DNA of 13,117 nt, from the NCBI GenBank assembly GCA_023458415.1, contig JAEWZO010000025.1:1-13117 (forward strand). The letters are read 5' to 3'. Shown here one piece after another: positions 6,057 through 13,117 of the stretch (its first letter is position 1; every line of letters begins with the position of its first letter). The notes under the pieces were generated by a model, which searched no databases, was not told the origin of the DNA, and was given only the letters and a program-made list of their open reading frames with translations. A program made the position numbers and the translations under genes. Source of the stretch: Bacteroidota bacterium (GTDB lineage Bacteria; Bacteroidota; Bacteroidia; Flavobacteriales; Weeksellaceae).

Positions 6057-7316
6057 ATGCAGACAATAGAATTCAATCTGGACTGGAAATTAAAGCTTCA
6101 GAACCGTTTTATCAACTATACAAAAATCTACTCAACCTCTGATCCCGAAAGCGAGTCTACGCCGTCTACACCGCAACAGTGGAACATCGCAAAATATATT
6201 TTTGAAGAGCTTCAGAATCTTGGGCTGGAAAATGTTGAACTGGACGGAAACGGTTACATCTATGCATTTCTACCTTCTAATCTGGAAAATGATGACGAGC
6301 CGACAGTTGGATTTATCGCGCACTACGACACATCGCCGGATTTTAATGGTGAAAATGTGAAACCTCAAATTTGGGACGATTATGATGGAGGAGATTTACT
6401 GTTGAATAAAGAGACAGGTTTCACGCTTTCTCCTTCAAAATTCGAAAGTCTGAATAATTATGTTGGTAAAACATTGATTACTACCGACGGAACCACGCTT
6501 CTTGGTGCAGATGATAAAGCCGGTGTTGCAGAAATTGTTACTGCAGCAGAATATCTTTTGGCTCATCCGGAAATTAAACACGGAAGAATTGCCATCGGAT
6601 TTACGCCGGACGAGGAAATTGGAAGAGGTGCGCATAAATTTGATGTTAAGAAATTTGGTGCAGAATGGGCTTATACGATGGACGGAAGTGAAGCCGGAGA
6701 ACTGGAATATGAAAACTTCAACGCAGCATCTGCTGTGGTGAAAATCCACGGTTTGAGTGTTCATCCTGGTTATGCATTTGGAAAAATGGTTAATACAGCG
6801 CTTTTAGCTTCGGAATTTGCAACGATGCTTCCTGCGAATGAAACACCTGCGACAACGAAAGGTTTTGAAGGATTTTTCCACTTAACAGATCTTAATGCAG
6901 ATGTTTCGGAAGCTAAACTTCAGTACATTATCCGTGATCATGATGAAGAAAATTTTGAAGCCAGAAAAAAACTGATGCAGGAAACCGTTGATCAGTTCAA
7001 TAAAAAACACGGTGAAGGAACCGCAGAAGTCGAAATAAAGGAGCAGTACCGCAATATGAAACAGCAGTTTGAAGGAAAAATGCACATCATCGATATTGCA
7101 GCACAAGCCATGAAAGACGCCAACGTTGAACCTAAAATTAAAGCAATTCGTGGTGGAACCGACGGAGCACAGCTTTCCTACATGGGACTTCCGTGTCCAA
7201 ATATTTTCGCGGGCGGTATGAATTTCCACGGACCTTACGAATATGTCGCTTTGGAAACCATGGAAAAAGCCGTAAAAGTAATTGTGAATATTGCGCGTGC
7301 TGTAAAGAAAAAATAA
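6057..7316 (+). CDS. pepT: Peptidase T (tripeptide aminopeptidase)
   Basis: Cytosolic M20-family dizinc aminopeptidase that removes N-terminal residues from tripeptides. The 419 residues match PepT length. Metal and catalytic residues are all visible: His89 and catalytic Asp91 in GFIAHYDTSPD; bridging Asp152 in GADDKAG; catalytic Glu186 and ligand Glu187 in TPDEEIGRG; Asp209 in YTMDGSEAGELEYE; and His391 in NFHGPYE. The dimerisation (lid) domain lies between about 220 and 330, with the conserved GLSVHPGYAFGKMVN stretch. RGGTDGAQLSYMGLPCPN is also typical. It is monocistronic, with its own -7 element and terminator. The ATG at 6057 starts 83 residues before the first metal motif, as expected for the family. 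Confidence 0.95.
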   Translation: MQTIEFNLDWKLKLQNRFINYTKIYSTSDPESESTPSTPQQWNIAKYIFEELQNLGLENVELDGNGYIYAFLPSNLENDDEPTVGFIAHYDTSPDFNGENVKPQIWDDYDGGDLLLNKETGFTLSPSKFESLNNYVGKTLITTDGTTLLGADDKAGVAEIVTAAEYLLAHPEIKHGRIAIGFTPDEEIGRGAHKFDVKKFGAEWAYTMDGSEAGELEYENFNAASAVVKIHGLSVHPGYAFGKMVNTALLASEFATMLPANETPATTKGFEGFFHLTDLNADVSEAKLQYIIRDHDEENFEARKKLMQETVDQFNKKHGEGTAEVEIKEQYRNMKQQFEGKMHIIDIAAQAMKDANVEPKIKAIRGGTDGAQLSYMGLPCPNIFAGGMNFHGPYEYVALETMEKAVKVIVNIARAVKKK

Positions 7317-7337
7317 GAATTATTTCTTTTGATATTC

Positions 7338-7369
7338 AAAATCCTTCTGCTTTTGCAGAGGGATTTTTT
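7338..7369 (+). terminator. Intrinsic terminator of pepT
   Basis: A 13-bp stem (7338-7350 with 7355-7367, one G-U pair) with a TTTT loop (7351-7354). The right arm runs into six Ts (7364-7369). It lies 21 bases after the pepT stop. Confidence 0.88.
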
Positions 7370-7424
7370 GTGTATTGTTGAAAAAAATTAACTTTACTTT
7401 AAAATGTACGTCACACAGAAAAAG

Positions 7425-7432
7425 TAATTTTA
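7425..7432 (+). promoter_or_regulatory. Possible -7 element of the LpxH-like gene
   Basis: TAATTTTA differs by one base from TAnnTTTG and ends 12 bases before the ATG at 7445. A promoter must lie between the pepT terminator and this gene, and this is the best candidate. The -33 partner is unclear. Confidence 0.35.
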
Positions 7433-7444
7433 CAAAAACTGATT

Positions 7445-8293
7445 ATGCCCGACAAACGCGACGTTGAAATCGTAATTCTTTCGGATATTCATTTGGCTAC
7501 TTACGGTTGTCACGCTACAGAATTGGTGGCTTATTTGAAAAGCATCAATCCAAAACTTCTGATTCTGAACGGAGATATTATCGACGGTTGGGCATTTTCC
7601 AAGCGGTATTTTCCGACTTCGCACATGGCGGTTCTCAGCGAGTTTTTCAAGATGATGAAGAAGGGCACTCAGGTGATTTATATCACTGGAAATCACGACG
7701 AGTTTCTCCGGAAATATTCAGATCTTAAGATGGGAAATATCTTTCTTAGCGATAAATATCTTCTGGATATTAACGGAAAGAAACATTGGATTTTCCACGG
7801 AGATATTTTCGATCATACCACGAAAGGCGGCGCGAAAATTATTGCAAAAATCGGCGGTTTGGGTTACGACTGGCTTATTTTGCTGAACCGCGGCATCAAC
7901 TGGATTCTGAAACTTTTTGGTAAACCGAAAGTCTCCTTTTCGAAGAAGATTAAAAACTCAGTCAAGAAAGCGGTAAAATTCATTGCCGATTTTGAAGATA
8001 AGGCCGTAGAGCTCGCTATTGACAACAAATATGATTACGTAATTTGTGGTCATATTCATCAGCCAACCGACAGAATTGTGACCACCGAAAAAGGTTCAGT
8101 GCGGTACCTGAATTCCGGAGACTGGATCGAAAATCTTTCCTGGTTGGAATACAACAACGGTGAATGGAGCCTGAACTTTTTCGACGGAAAAAAATTCAAG
8201 AAACCGAATATCGAACCAAACGATATTTCACTGAAAATGGACGATTTTCTTTACCCGACCTCGTTTGCGAGTTTTGTTGCCGGCAAAGTTTAG
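7445..8293 (+). CDS. UDP-2,3-diacylglucosamine diphosphatase-like (LpxH-family) metallophosphoesterase
   Basis: Calcineurin-like phosphoesterase. The LpxH family hydrolyses UDP-2,3-diacylglucosamine to lipid X at the inner membrane face in lipid A synthesis. In 282 residues the full dimetal signature is present: SDIHL (Asp14, His16), NGDIIDGW (Asp44), TGNHDEF (Asn83, His84), FHGDIFD (His118) and CGHIHQP (His203, His205), then LNSGDW. An insert of about 45 mostly basic and hydrophobic residues (about 133-178), between the HGD and GHIH motifs, fits the membrane- or substrate-binding lid of the family. It is longer than classical E. coli LpxH (about 240 residues), as in other Bacteroidota relatives, so paralogue function cannot be excluded and no symbol is given. 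It converges with thiL, stops 2 bases apart. Confidence 0.85.
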   Translation: MPDKRDVEIVILSDIHLATYGCHATELVAYLKSINPKLLILNGDIIDGWAFSKRYFPTSHMAVLSEFFKMMKKGTQVIYITGNHDEFLRKYSDLKMGNIFLSDKYLLDINGKKHWIFHGDIFDHTTKGGAKIIAKIGGLGYDWLILLNRGINWILKLFGKPKVSFSKKIKNSVKKAVKFIADFEDKAVELAIDNKYDYVICGHIHQPTDRIVTTEKGSVRYLNSGDWIENLSWLEYNNGEWSLNFFDGKKFKKPNIEPNDISLKMDDFLYPTSFASFVAGKV

Positions 8294-8295
8294 TT

Positions 8296-9348
8296 TTAGT
8301 CATTAAGAAATGCGTCCCAACCTTGCGCCGTAATTTTTGAAAGTTCGTTGCTGCCTCGCAAAACCATATAATTTCCCTGCTCTTTTTCCACAGCGTGACC
8401 AATAACAGTGAAATCCGGGTGGTTTCTTATTTTTTCAAAGTCGTCCGGTGAAATCGTGAAAAGCAATTCGTAATCTTCACCTCCTGAAAGTGCGGCCATC
8501 ACAGGATTAAGGTTGAATTCTTCCGCAGTAGAAATCGTCAGTGAATCCATCGGAATTTTTTCCTCATACAGTCGGAATCCAACATTACTTTGATCCGAAA
8601 GGTGCAAAATTTCTGACGCCAAACCATCCGAAACATCCATCATCGAGGTTGGTAATACATCAAGATCCTCCAGAATTTTCTTCACGTCCGTTCTTGCTTC
8701 AGGTTTTAGCTGACGTTCCAGGATGTAGTCGTAACCTTCCATTTCGGGCTGCATATTAGGATTGGCAAGAAAAACCGCATGTTCTCTTTCGAGAATTTGT
8801 AATCCCATATACGCGCCACCCAAATCTCCTGTAACTACGAGCAAATCGTTCGTTTTTGCTCCACTTCTTTTTATTATTTTGTCTGAATTTTCCAGACCAA
8901 CTGCAGTGATGCTTAAAATCAATCCTGCATTGGAACTTGTAGTGTCTCCACCCACTAAATCTACGCCGTAACGTTGACAAGCCAATTGAATTCCGGCATA
9001 AATTTCTTCCAGAGCTTCCACAGGGAATCGGTTCGAAACCGCAACAGAAACAAGGATTTGAGTCGGAACTGCATTCATCGCAGCTATATCGCTCAGGTTT
9101 ACTGCAACTGCTTTGTATCCCAAATGTTTCAGGGGAACGTATCCAAGATTGAAATGAACTCCTTCCGCGAGAATATCTGTGGTGAGGACGATCTTTTTTC
9201 CTTCGCTGTTGATTACTGCAGCGTCGTCGCCAACTGCAACTTCAGTTGAAGAATTACTAAATCCTAAATTTTCCGTGAGATGTTTAATTAAACCAAATTC
9301 ACCAATTTGGGAAATGGGCGTAAGATTTGGGGTTTTGTCTTCTAACAT
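8296..9348 (-). CDS. thiL: Thiamine-phosphate kinase
   Basis: Phosphorylates thiamine monophosphate with ATP to make thiamine diphosphate, the last step of cofactor synthesis. The 350-residue PurM-like protein has the expected motifs in order: GDDAAV (40-45), TTDILAEGVHF (57-67), a long helix with VNLSDIAAMNA (83-93), GGDTT (133-137), VTGDLGGAYMGL (172-183), DVSDGL (238-243) and SGGEDYELLFT (288-298). Length matches ThiL, and GGEDYELLFT separates it from PurM and SelD. Its ATG overlaps the thioesterase stop by one base, so both are on one transcript. No other thi gene is nearby, so this is a dispersed thiamine gene. Confidence 0.94.
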   Translation of the reverse strand: MLEDKTPNLTPISQIGEFGLIKHLTENLGFSNSSTEVAVGDDAAVINSEGKKIVLTTDILAEGVHFNLGYVPLKHLGYKAVAVNLSDIAAMNAVPTQILVSVAVSNRFPVEALEEIYAGIQLACQRYGVDLVGGDTTSSNAGLILSITAVGLENSDKIIKRSGAKTNDLLVVTGDLGGAYMGLQILEREHAVFLANPNMQPEMEGYDYILERQLKPEARTDVKKILEDLDVLPTSMMDVSDGLASEILHLSDQSNVGFRLYEEKIPMDSLTISTAEEFNLNPVMAALSGGEDYELLFTISPDDFEKIRNHPDFTVIGHAVEKEQGNYMVLRGSNELSKITAQGWDAFLND

Positions 9349-9845
9349 TATTTTGTAAATAATTGTGGATCAATATTTTTCGGTCTGAAAGGCAGGTTTT
9401 TGATGTCTTCTCTTGTGAAAACTTTATGATCCGGTGACTGGAATTCTTTCATCACTTCCAGAATATCATCCGGTGGCGTGGTCGATTTTCTCAACATCAT
9501 ATCAATCCAAACACCAAATGCTTCTGCAGTTGCGCAGTGCGTACCGTCTTCAAGATAAAATTTGTGCAGAAACTGGTAAATACTTCCGTCTTCGGAAAAA
9601 CCATCAATTTCCAGGCTTACATAAACAGTTTGGTCCATATAAATTTCCTTGAAAAATGAAAGTCTCTCGTGAAGAACAGCAGATCCTATTCCCCACCGGT
9701 TTAGTTCTTTAAGTCCCATTCTGTGCTTACTCATAAAAGACATTCTGGTTTGTGCACAATAATGCATATAGCTGGAATTGGCTAAATGTCGGTTGGCATC
9801 AATATCGCTCCAGCGCACTTCGAATTTATGATAATAGATAGACAT
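9348..9845 (-). CDS. Acyl-CoA thioesterase, hotdog (4HBT) family
   Basis: Predicted to hydrolyse an acyl-CoA or acyl-ACP thioester in the cytosol. The 165-residue protein has the single-hotdog layout. The N-terminal motif VRWSDIDANRHLANSSY (10-26) corresponds to the 4HBT active-site pattern DxDxxxHxNNxxY, with Asp14/Asp16, His20, Asn23 and Tyr26. The central helix and the sheet carrying YVSLEIDGF and FYLEDGTHCATAEAFGVW follow. The second Asn of the usual NN pair is Ser24. A 30-residue tail after the domain ends NIDPQLFTK. It is first in a two-gene unit with thiL. Substrate is unknown; YbgC/FadM-like or fatty acyl-ACP thioesterase-like roles are both possible. Confidence 0.85.
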   Translation of the reverse strand: MSIYYHKFEVRWSDIDANRHLANSSYMHYCAQTRMSFMSKHRMGLKELNRWGIGSAVLHERLSFFKEIYMDQTVYVSLEIDGFSEDGSIYQFLHKFYLEDGTHCATAEAFGVWIDMMLRKSTTPPDDILEVMKEFQSPDHKVFTREDIKNLPFRPKNIDPQLFTK

Positions 9846-9855
9846 AATTTTTTCC

Positions 9856-9863
9856 CAAAGGTA
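9856..9863 (-). promoter_or_regulatory. -7 promoter element of the thioesterase-thiL unit
   Basis: On the minus strand this reads TACCTTTG, an exact TAnnTTTG match, ending only 10 bases before the ATG at 9845. A TTTTTG lies 14 bases upstream (9878-9883), shorter than usual for the -33 element. If used, the leader would be only a few bases long. Confidence 0.5.
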
Positions 9864-9954
9864 AAATTTTCCCGTGACAAAAAGTGCTGAACGATGATGG
9901 ATAATTATATAATTTGCCCGTAGAATACTATAATCCGGCTTTTTCTGAAATGCT

Positions 9955-9962
9955 TATATTCG
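9955..9962 (+). promoter_or_regulatory. Weak -7 candidate for the TamB-like gene
   Basis: TATATTCG differs from TAnnTTTG at one base and sits 13 bases before the CTG at 9976. A second AT-rich candidate, TATAATTTG (9908-9916), has one base too many between TA and TTTG. Neither has a clear -33 element. Confidence 0.25.
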
Positions 9963-9975
9963 CAAAAAAAAGATT

Positions 9976-12900
9976 CTGAAAAAGAAATCACTTCTCAAGA
10001 AAGTCCTGAAAATTTTTGCTATCACAGTCGCTTCGCTGCTTCTGCTGATTATTCTGTTTACTTTTTCGCTGCGGTTGCCGGGTGTTCAGAATTATTTTAA
10101 AGGTCATCTTGTTTCCTACCTCGAAGATAAAATCAAGACTGAAGTTACACTTGATCGGGTGTATATTAATTTTCCGGATGGTCTGGAATTGGAAAATCTT
10201 TACCTGCGGGGACAAAAAGTGGATACTTTGCTTTTTGCGAAGAAACTCCACGTGAATCTTTCCATCCCACAATTACTGAATTCCAAAGCTGATATCAAAG
10301 CCATCGACTGGGAAGGCATTAACGCCAATGTAGTCAGAAATCCGGACGGCAGTTTTAACTTCGATTATATCGTAGATGCCTTTGCATCGAACAAACAGGA
10401 GGAAACCAAAGAATCCAAGCCGTTTATTTTTTCGCTGGATAAAATTAATCTGAAAGACATTAAAGTTTCGTTCATCGATCAGCAGTCGCGGAACGATATC
10501 AATCTTTATTTCAAATCTTTTGACACGCGTGTAAAAAAGTTCGATCTCGAACAGAATTCATACGCGGTTACCAATGTGAACTGGGACGGCTTGAAACTCA
10601 AACTTCAGCAGGATTTTGTAGAAGAAGTTGCCGAAGAAGTGGAACAGGAAGTCGATAGTCTGAACCAAAAAAGTCCATTGCAGATTGCAATTAAAGGATT
10701 GAAATTCACCAACTTCGATATTGATTATGCAGATGACAGTTCCAAAACGTATGCAAAAGCTGTTTGGAAAGAACTTAGCGCCAAAGTGAACAATCTGGAT
10801 CTTCCCTCCAATTCATACGACATCAATAATGTGCAGCTGATTGGCGCGAACATTAATGCCAATTTGTTTCTTCCGGCTGCAAATGCCAATACAGAAACTT
10901 CAAATAATTCAACGGAAACTGAGCAGGAAAAAGCAATGCAACTTCTTCTTGGAAAACTTTTGCTGGATGATGTAAAAGTGGTTTACAACAACACGGCAAT
11001 CCGACCGACAGGATCCGGAATGGATTTCAATCACCTCAACTTTTCCAAACTGAATACAGAAGTGCGGAACTTCAAAATGGTCGACGGAACTTTTGCCGGA
11101 ACCGTCAACTCCGCACAGATTCAGGAAAAAAGCGGACTCAATATTCTTCGTTTAAACACTGATTTTCAGTACGGTGAAAAACAGGCCTATCTGAAAGATC
11201 TGTATCTGCAGACGCCAAAAACTTTACTCCGCGATGAAATTGTTCTGGATTACAACTCGATGCAGCAACTGACTTCCAACCCGGAGGCGGTGAAGATTTC
11301 TGCGGACATCAGAAATTCCAGAATCGGATTTGCGGACATCCTTACTTTTGTGCCGGATCTGCGGAATACAACGCCGTTCAATAAATATCCAAACGCCATT
11401 CTTGACCTTAACACCAGACTGCGCGGAACGCTGAACGACATTAGCATTCAAACGCTGCAGCTTTCCGGCCTCGACAATACCAAAATCAATGCTTCGGGAC
11501 GAATCAGAAATGCGACGAATCCCGACAATCTTTTCTACGACCTGAAAATCGGCGAGTTTTCTTCTACGGCAAAAACAGTGTTTAACCTAGTTCCGAAAGG
11601 AACCATTCCGTCGAACATTGCGCTGCCGTCAAAATTCAATATCAGTGGCGTGGCAAAAGGAACCACAACCGTGGTTGACACCAAACTGAAACTGGTTTCC
11701 ACGCTCGGAAATGCTTTGGTGGACGCCAATGTTGATATGCGGCAGAAAAACCGTGAAAAATATGATGTGGTTGCTGATCTTCAGAATCTTCAGATCGGTA
11801 AAATCATTCAGAACAAAGATCTGGGGAATTTTACCGGAAAAATTAATGCGAAAGGAGAAAGTTTCGATTTCAAAAACGGCAATGCTGATTTGAAAGGCAT
11901 TGTGCAGTCGCTGGATTACAACGGTTACCGTTATACGAATATGAATCTTGACGGAAAACTGAACCGCGGGAATTACGTCATCAACCTCGATTCACGCGAT
12001 CCAAATGCGAACCTGAAACTTCTTGCCTCAGGAAATCTGAACGAAAACAATCCGAAAATCAAGGTGAACGGAACCATCCAGAAACTGGATCTCAACAAAC
12101 TTGGATTTTATTCCGAGCCAATGATTCTGGCCGGAAAACTCGATGGTGATTTACAAAATCTCAATCCCGATTATCTCAATGGTTATCTGTATCTGGACGA
12201 TTTTGCCATTTCTGATACGAAAGAAGTTTTTCCACTGCAGCAAATCCGCATCAATGCCGTTTCAACCGACAGTCTTAACCAACTTACGCTGAATTCGCAG
12301 GTTGCCGATGTCAATCTGGAAGGAAAGTATAAACTGACGCAGATTTTTGGTTCGGTGATGAAAACCGTCAACCAGTATTACCGTTTTCAGGATTCGTCAA
12401 CGCAAAGAATTGATCCGAATCAGTATTTTACATTCAACGCCACTGTAAAAGATGATGACCTGATCCGAAAATTCGTTCCCGATCTGAAATCTTTCGACAA
12501 TATTTTGCTCACCGGAAATTATGATGCCGATTCGCAACGTTTGGAAATCGACGGACAGATTCCCCGTGTGGAATATGGCGCAAACCTGATTGAAGGCGGC
12601 GTTTTGAAAGTAACCAACGAGAACAATGCGCTTCAGTACAATGTCAATCTCGCAGCGCTTTCCAGTGAAAGTTTTGCCCTGAAAAAAGTAGATCTGAACG
12701 GCGATGTAGCCGATAACACAATAACGTATAACCTTACTACGAAAGACGATAAAGATGCGACGCAGTTTCTGGTTGCCGGAAATGCGCAGTCGCTGAATGA
12801 CATTACGCAGATTTCCCTGAATCCTGATGGTTTGATGCTGAATTACAACAACTGGGCTGTAAATCCGGACAATAAAATTCAGTTCAGCAGCAGAGGAATC

Positions 12901-13117
12901 TGGGCCGATAATTTCCGACTTTCCAATTCGGGAAGTGAGATTTTACTTCAAAGCGAAACACAGTCACCGAACAGTCCGCTGAATATTTCACTGACGGATT
13001 TCAAGATTGAGCAGCTCACCGAAATGATCAAAAAAGATTCACTTTTGGCGCAGGGAACCATCAACGGAACCGCTCAACTGAGGAATTTCACACAAAATAT
13101 GACATTCACTTCAGACC
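9976..13117 (+). CDS. AsmA/TamB-like envelope biogenesis protein, 3'-truncated by the window, start uncertain
   Basis: One frame is open from 9949 to the right edge without a stop (at least 1,047 codons from 9976). The N-terminus is basic (LKKKSLLKKVLK) followed by one membrane helix (about 13-32, FAITVASLLLLIILFTFSL). Then comes an AsmA-like domain with LRLPGVQNYFKGHLVSYLED and repeated amphipathic beta-strand patterns, the expected shape of a long periplasmic beta-groove. An acidic stretch EEVAEEVEQEVDSL lies near residue 216. TamB/AsmA-like proteins anchor in the inner membrane, span the periplasm and move phospholipid or aid outer-membrane assembly (established in proteobacteria). The diagnostic C-terminal TamB domain (DUF490) would lie beyond the window, so TamB versus other AsmA-like is inferred from size. 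No ATG, GTG or TTG precedes the membrane helix; CTG 9976, or ATT at 9973 or 9958, must serve unless there is a sequence indel. Confidence 0.82.
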   Translation, partial: MKKKSLLKKVLKIFAITVASLLLLIILFTFSLRLPGVQNYFKGHLVSYLEDKIKTEVTLDRVYINFPDGLELENLYLRGQKVDTLLFAKKLHVNLSIPQLLNSKADIKAIDWEGINANVVRNPDGSFNFDYIVDAFASNKQEETKESKPFIFSLDKINLKDIKVSFIDQQSRNDINLYFKSFDTRVKKFDLEQNSYAVTNVNWDGLKLKLQQDFVEEVAEEVEQEVDSLNQKSPLQIAIKGLKFTNFDIDYADDSSKTYAKAVWKELSAKVNNLDLPSNSYDINNVQLIGANINANLFLPAANANTETSNNSTETEQEKAMQLLLGKLLLDDVKVVYNNTAIRPTGSGMDFNHLNFSKLNTEVRNFKMVDGTFAGTVNSAQIQEKSGLNILRLNTDFQYGEKQAYLKDLYLQTPKTLLRDEIVLDYNSMQQLTSNPEAVKISADIRNSRIGFADILTFVPDLRNTTPFNKYPNAILDLNTRLRGTLNDISIQTLQLSGLDNTKINASGRIRNATNPDNLFYDLKIGEFSSTAKTVFNLVPKGTIPSNIALPSKFNISGVAKGTTTVVDTKLKLVSTLGNALVDANVDMRQKNREKYDVVADLQNLQIGKIIQNKDLGNFTGKINAKGESFDFKNGNADLKGIVQSLDYNGYRYTNMNLDGKLNRGNYVINLDSRDPNANLKLLASGNLNENNPKIKVNGTIQKLDLNKLGFYSEPMILAGKLDGDLQNLNPDYLNGYLYLDDFAISDTKEVFPLQQIRINAVSTDSLNQLTLNSQVADVNLEGKYKLTQIFGSVMKTVNQYYRFQDSSTQRIDPNQYFTFNATVKDDDLIRKFVPDLKSFDNILLTGNYDADSQRLEIDGQIPRVEYGANLIEGGVLKVTNENNALQYNVNLAALSSESFALKKVDLNGDVADNTITYNLTTKDDKDATQFLVAGNAQSLNDITQISLNPDGLMLNYNNWAVNPDNKIQFSSRGIWADNFRLSNSGSEILLQSETQSPNSPLNISLTDFKIEQLTEMIKKDSLLAQGTINGTAQLRNFTQNMTFTSD

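Noticed and set aside
6435..7229. Minus-strand ORFs of 109 and 115 codons inside pepT
   Set aside because: Cys/Phe-rich translations without motifs, complementary to a gene with all catalytic residues intact.
1..13117. CRISPR arrays, tRNA/rRNA genes, insertion-sequence ends, toxin-antitoxin or phage-defence cassettes
   Set aside because: I found no spaced direct repeats, cloverleaf-like sequence, transposase or defence domains. The gene content is housekeeping and envelope functions.

Overview
The window looks like ordinary chromosome from a member of the Bacteroidota, most likely Flavobacteriia of the Weeksellaceae (Chryseobacterium/Kaistella-like). This rests on AT-rich DNA with A-rich leaders instead of Shine-Dalgarno sites, several matches to the Bacteroidota -7 promoter element TAnnTTTG, and the protein flavour (an ExbB/ExbD/TonB set, HMG-CoA lyase, peptidase T, an LpxH-like phosphoesterase and a very large AsmA/TamB-like protein). 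The genus is an inference; no rRNA or tRNA is present to fix it. I see no insertion sequence, phage gene, CRISPR array or integration site.

Layout. Positions 1-2627 (+) hold a tightly packed run: the 3' part of exbB, exbD, a TonB-like energy transducer, a small uncharacterised HExxH protein, and a CsaA-type tRNA-binding protein. Stop and start codons touch or overlap at most junctions. Positions 2688-3740 (+) carry a PolB-type 3'-5' exonuclease and a SufT/MIP18-family Fe-S assembly protein. A hairpin at 3749-3778 ends this run and also serves the converging OsmC-like gene. Positions 3777-5930 (-) carry the OsmC-like protein, then a 3-mercaptopyruvate-type sulfurtransferase and hydroxymethylglutaryl-CoA lyase as a two-gene unit transcribed from the intergenic region at 5931-6056.

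Positions 6057-7316 (+) are peptidase T with its own -7 element and terminator. Positions 7445-8293 (+) encode an LpxH-like phosphoesterase, converging with thiL, which overlaps by one base an acyl-CoA thioesterase gene upstream of it (8296-9845, -). From about 9976 to the right edge (+) runs an open frame of more than 1,040 codons for an AsmA/TamB-like envelope protein with an N-terminal membrane anchor. It is cut by the window edge.

How the genes relate. The left cluster energises outer-membrane TonB-dependent transport. The right end serves the envelope (lipid A pathway enzyme candidate, TamB-like protein). The middle is housekeeping: leucine catabolism, sulfur transfer, peptide degradation, thiamine diphosphate synthesis and Fe-S assembly. 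No clear new multi-gene system is visible. The points most worth a second look are the missing ordinary start codon of the TamB-like gene next to an A8 tract, an OsmC-family protein lacking its first active-site cysteine, the small HExxH protein beside the TonB genes, and the stop-free in-frame spacer between the exonuclease and sufT-like genes.
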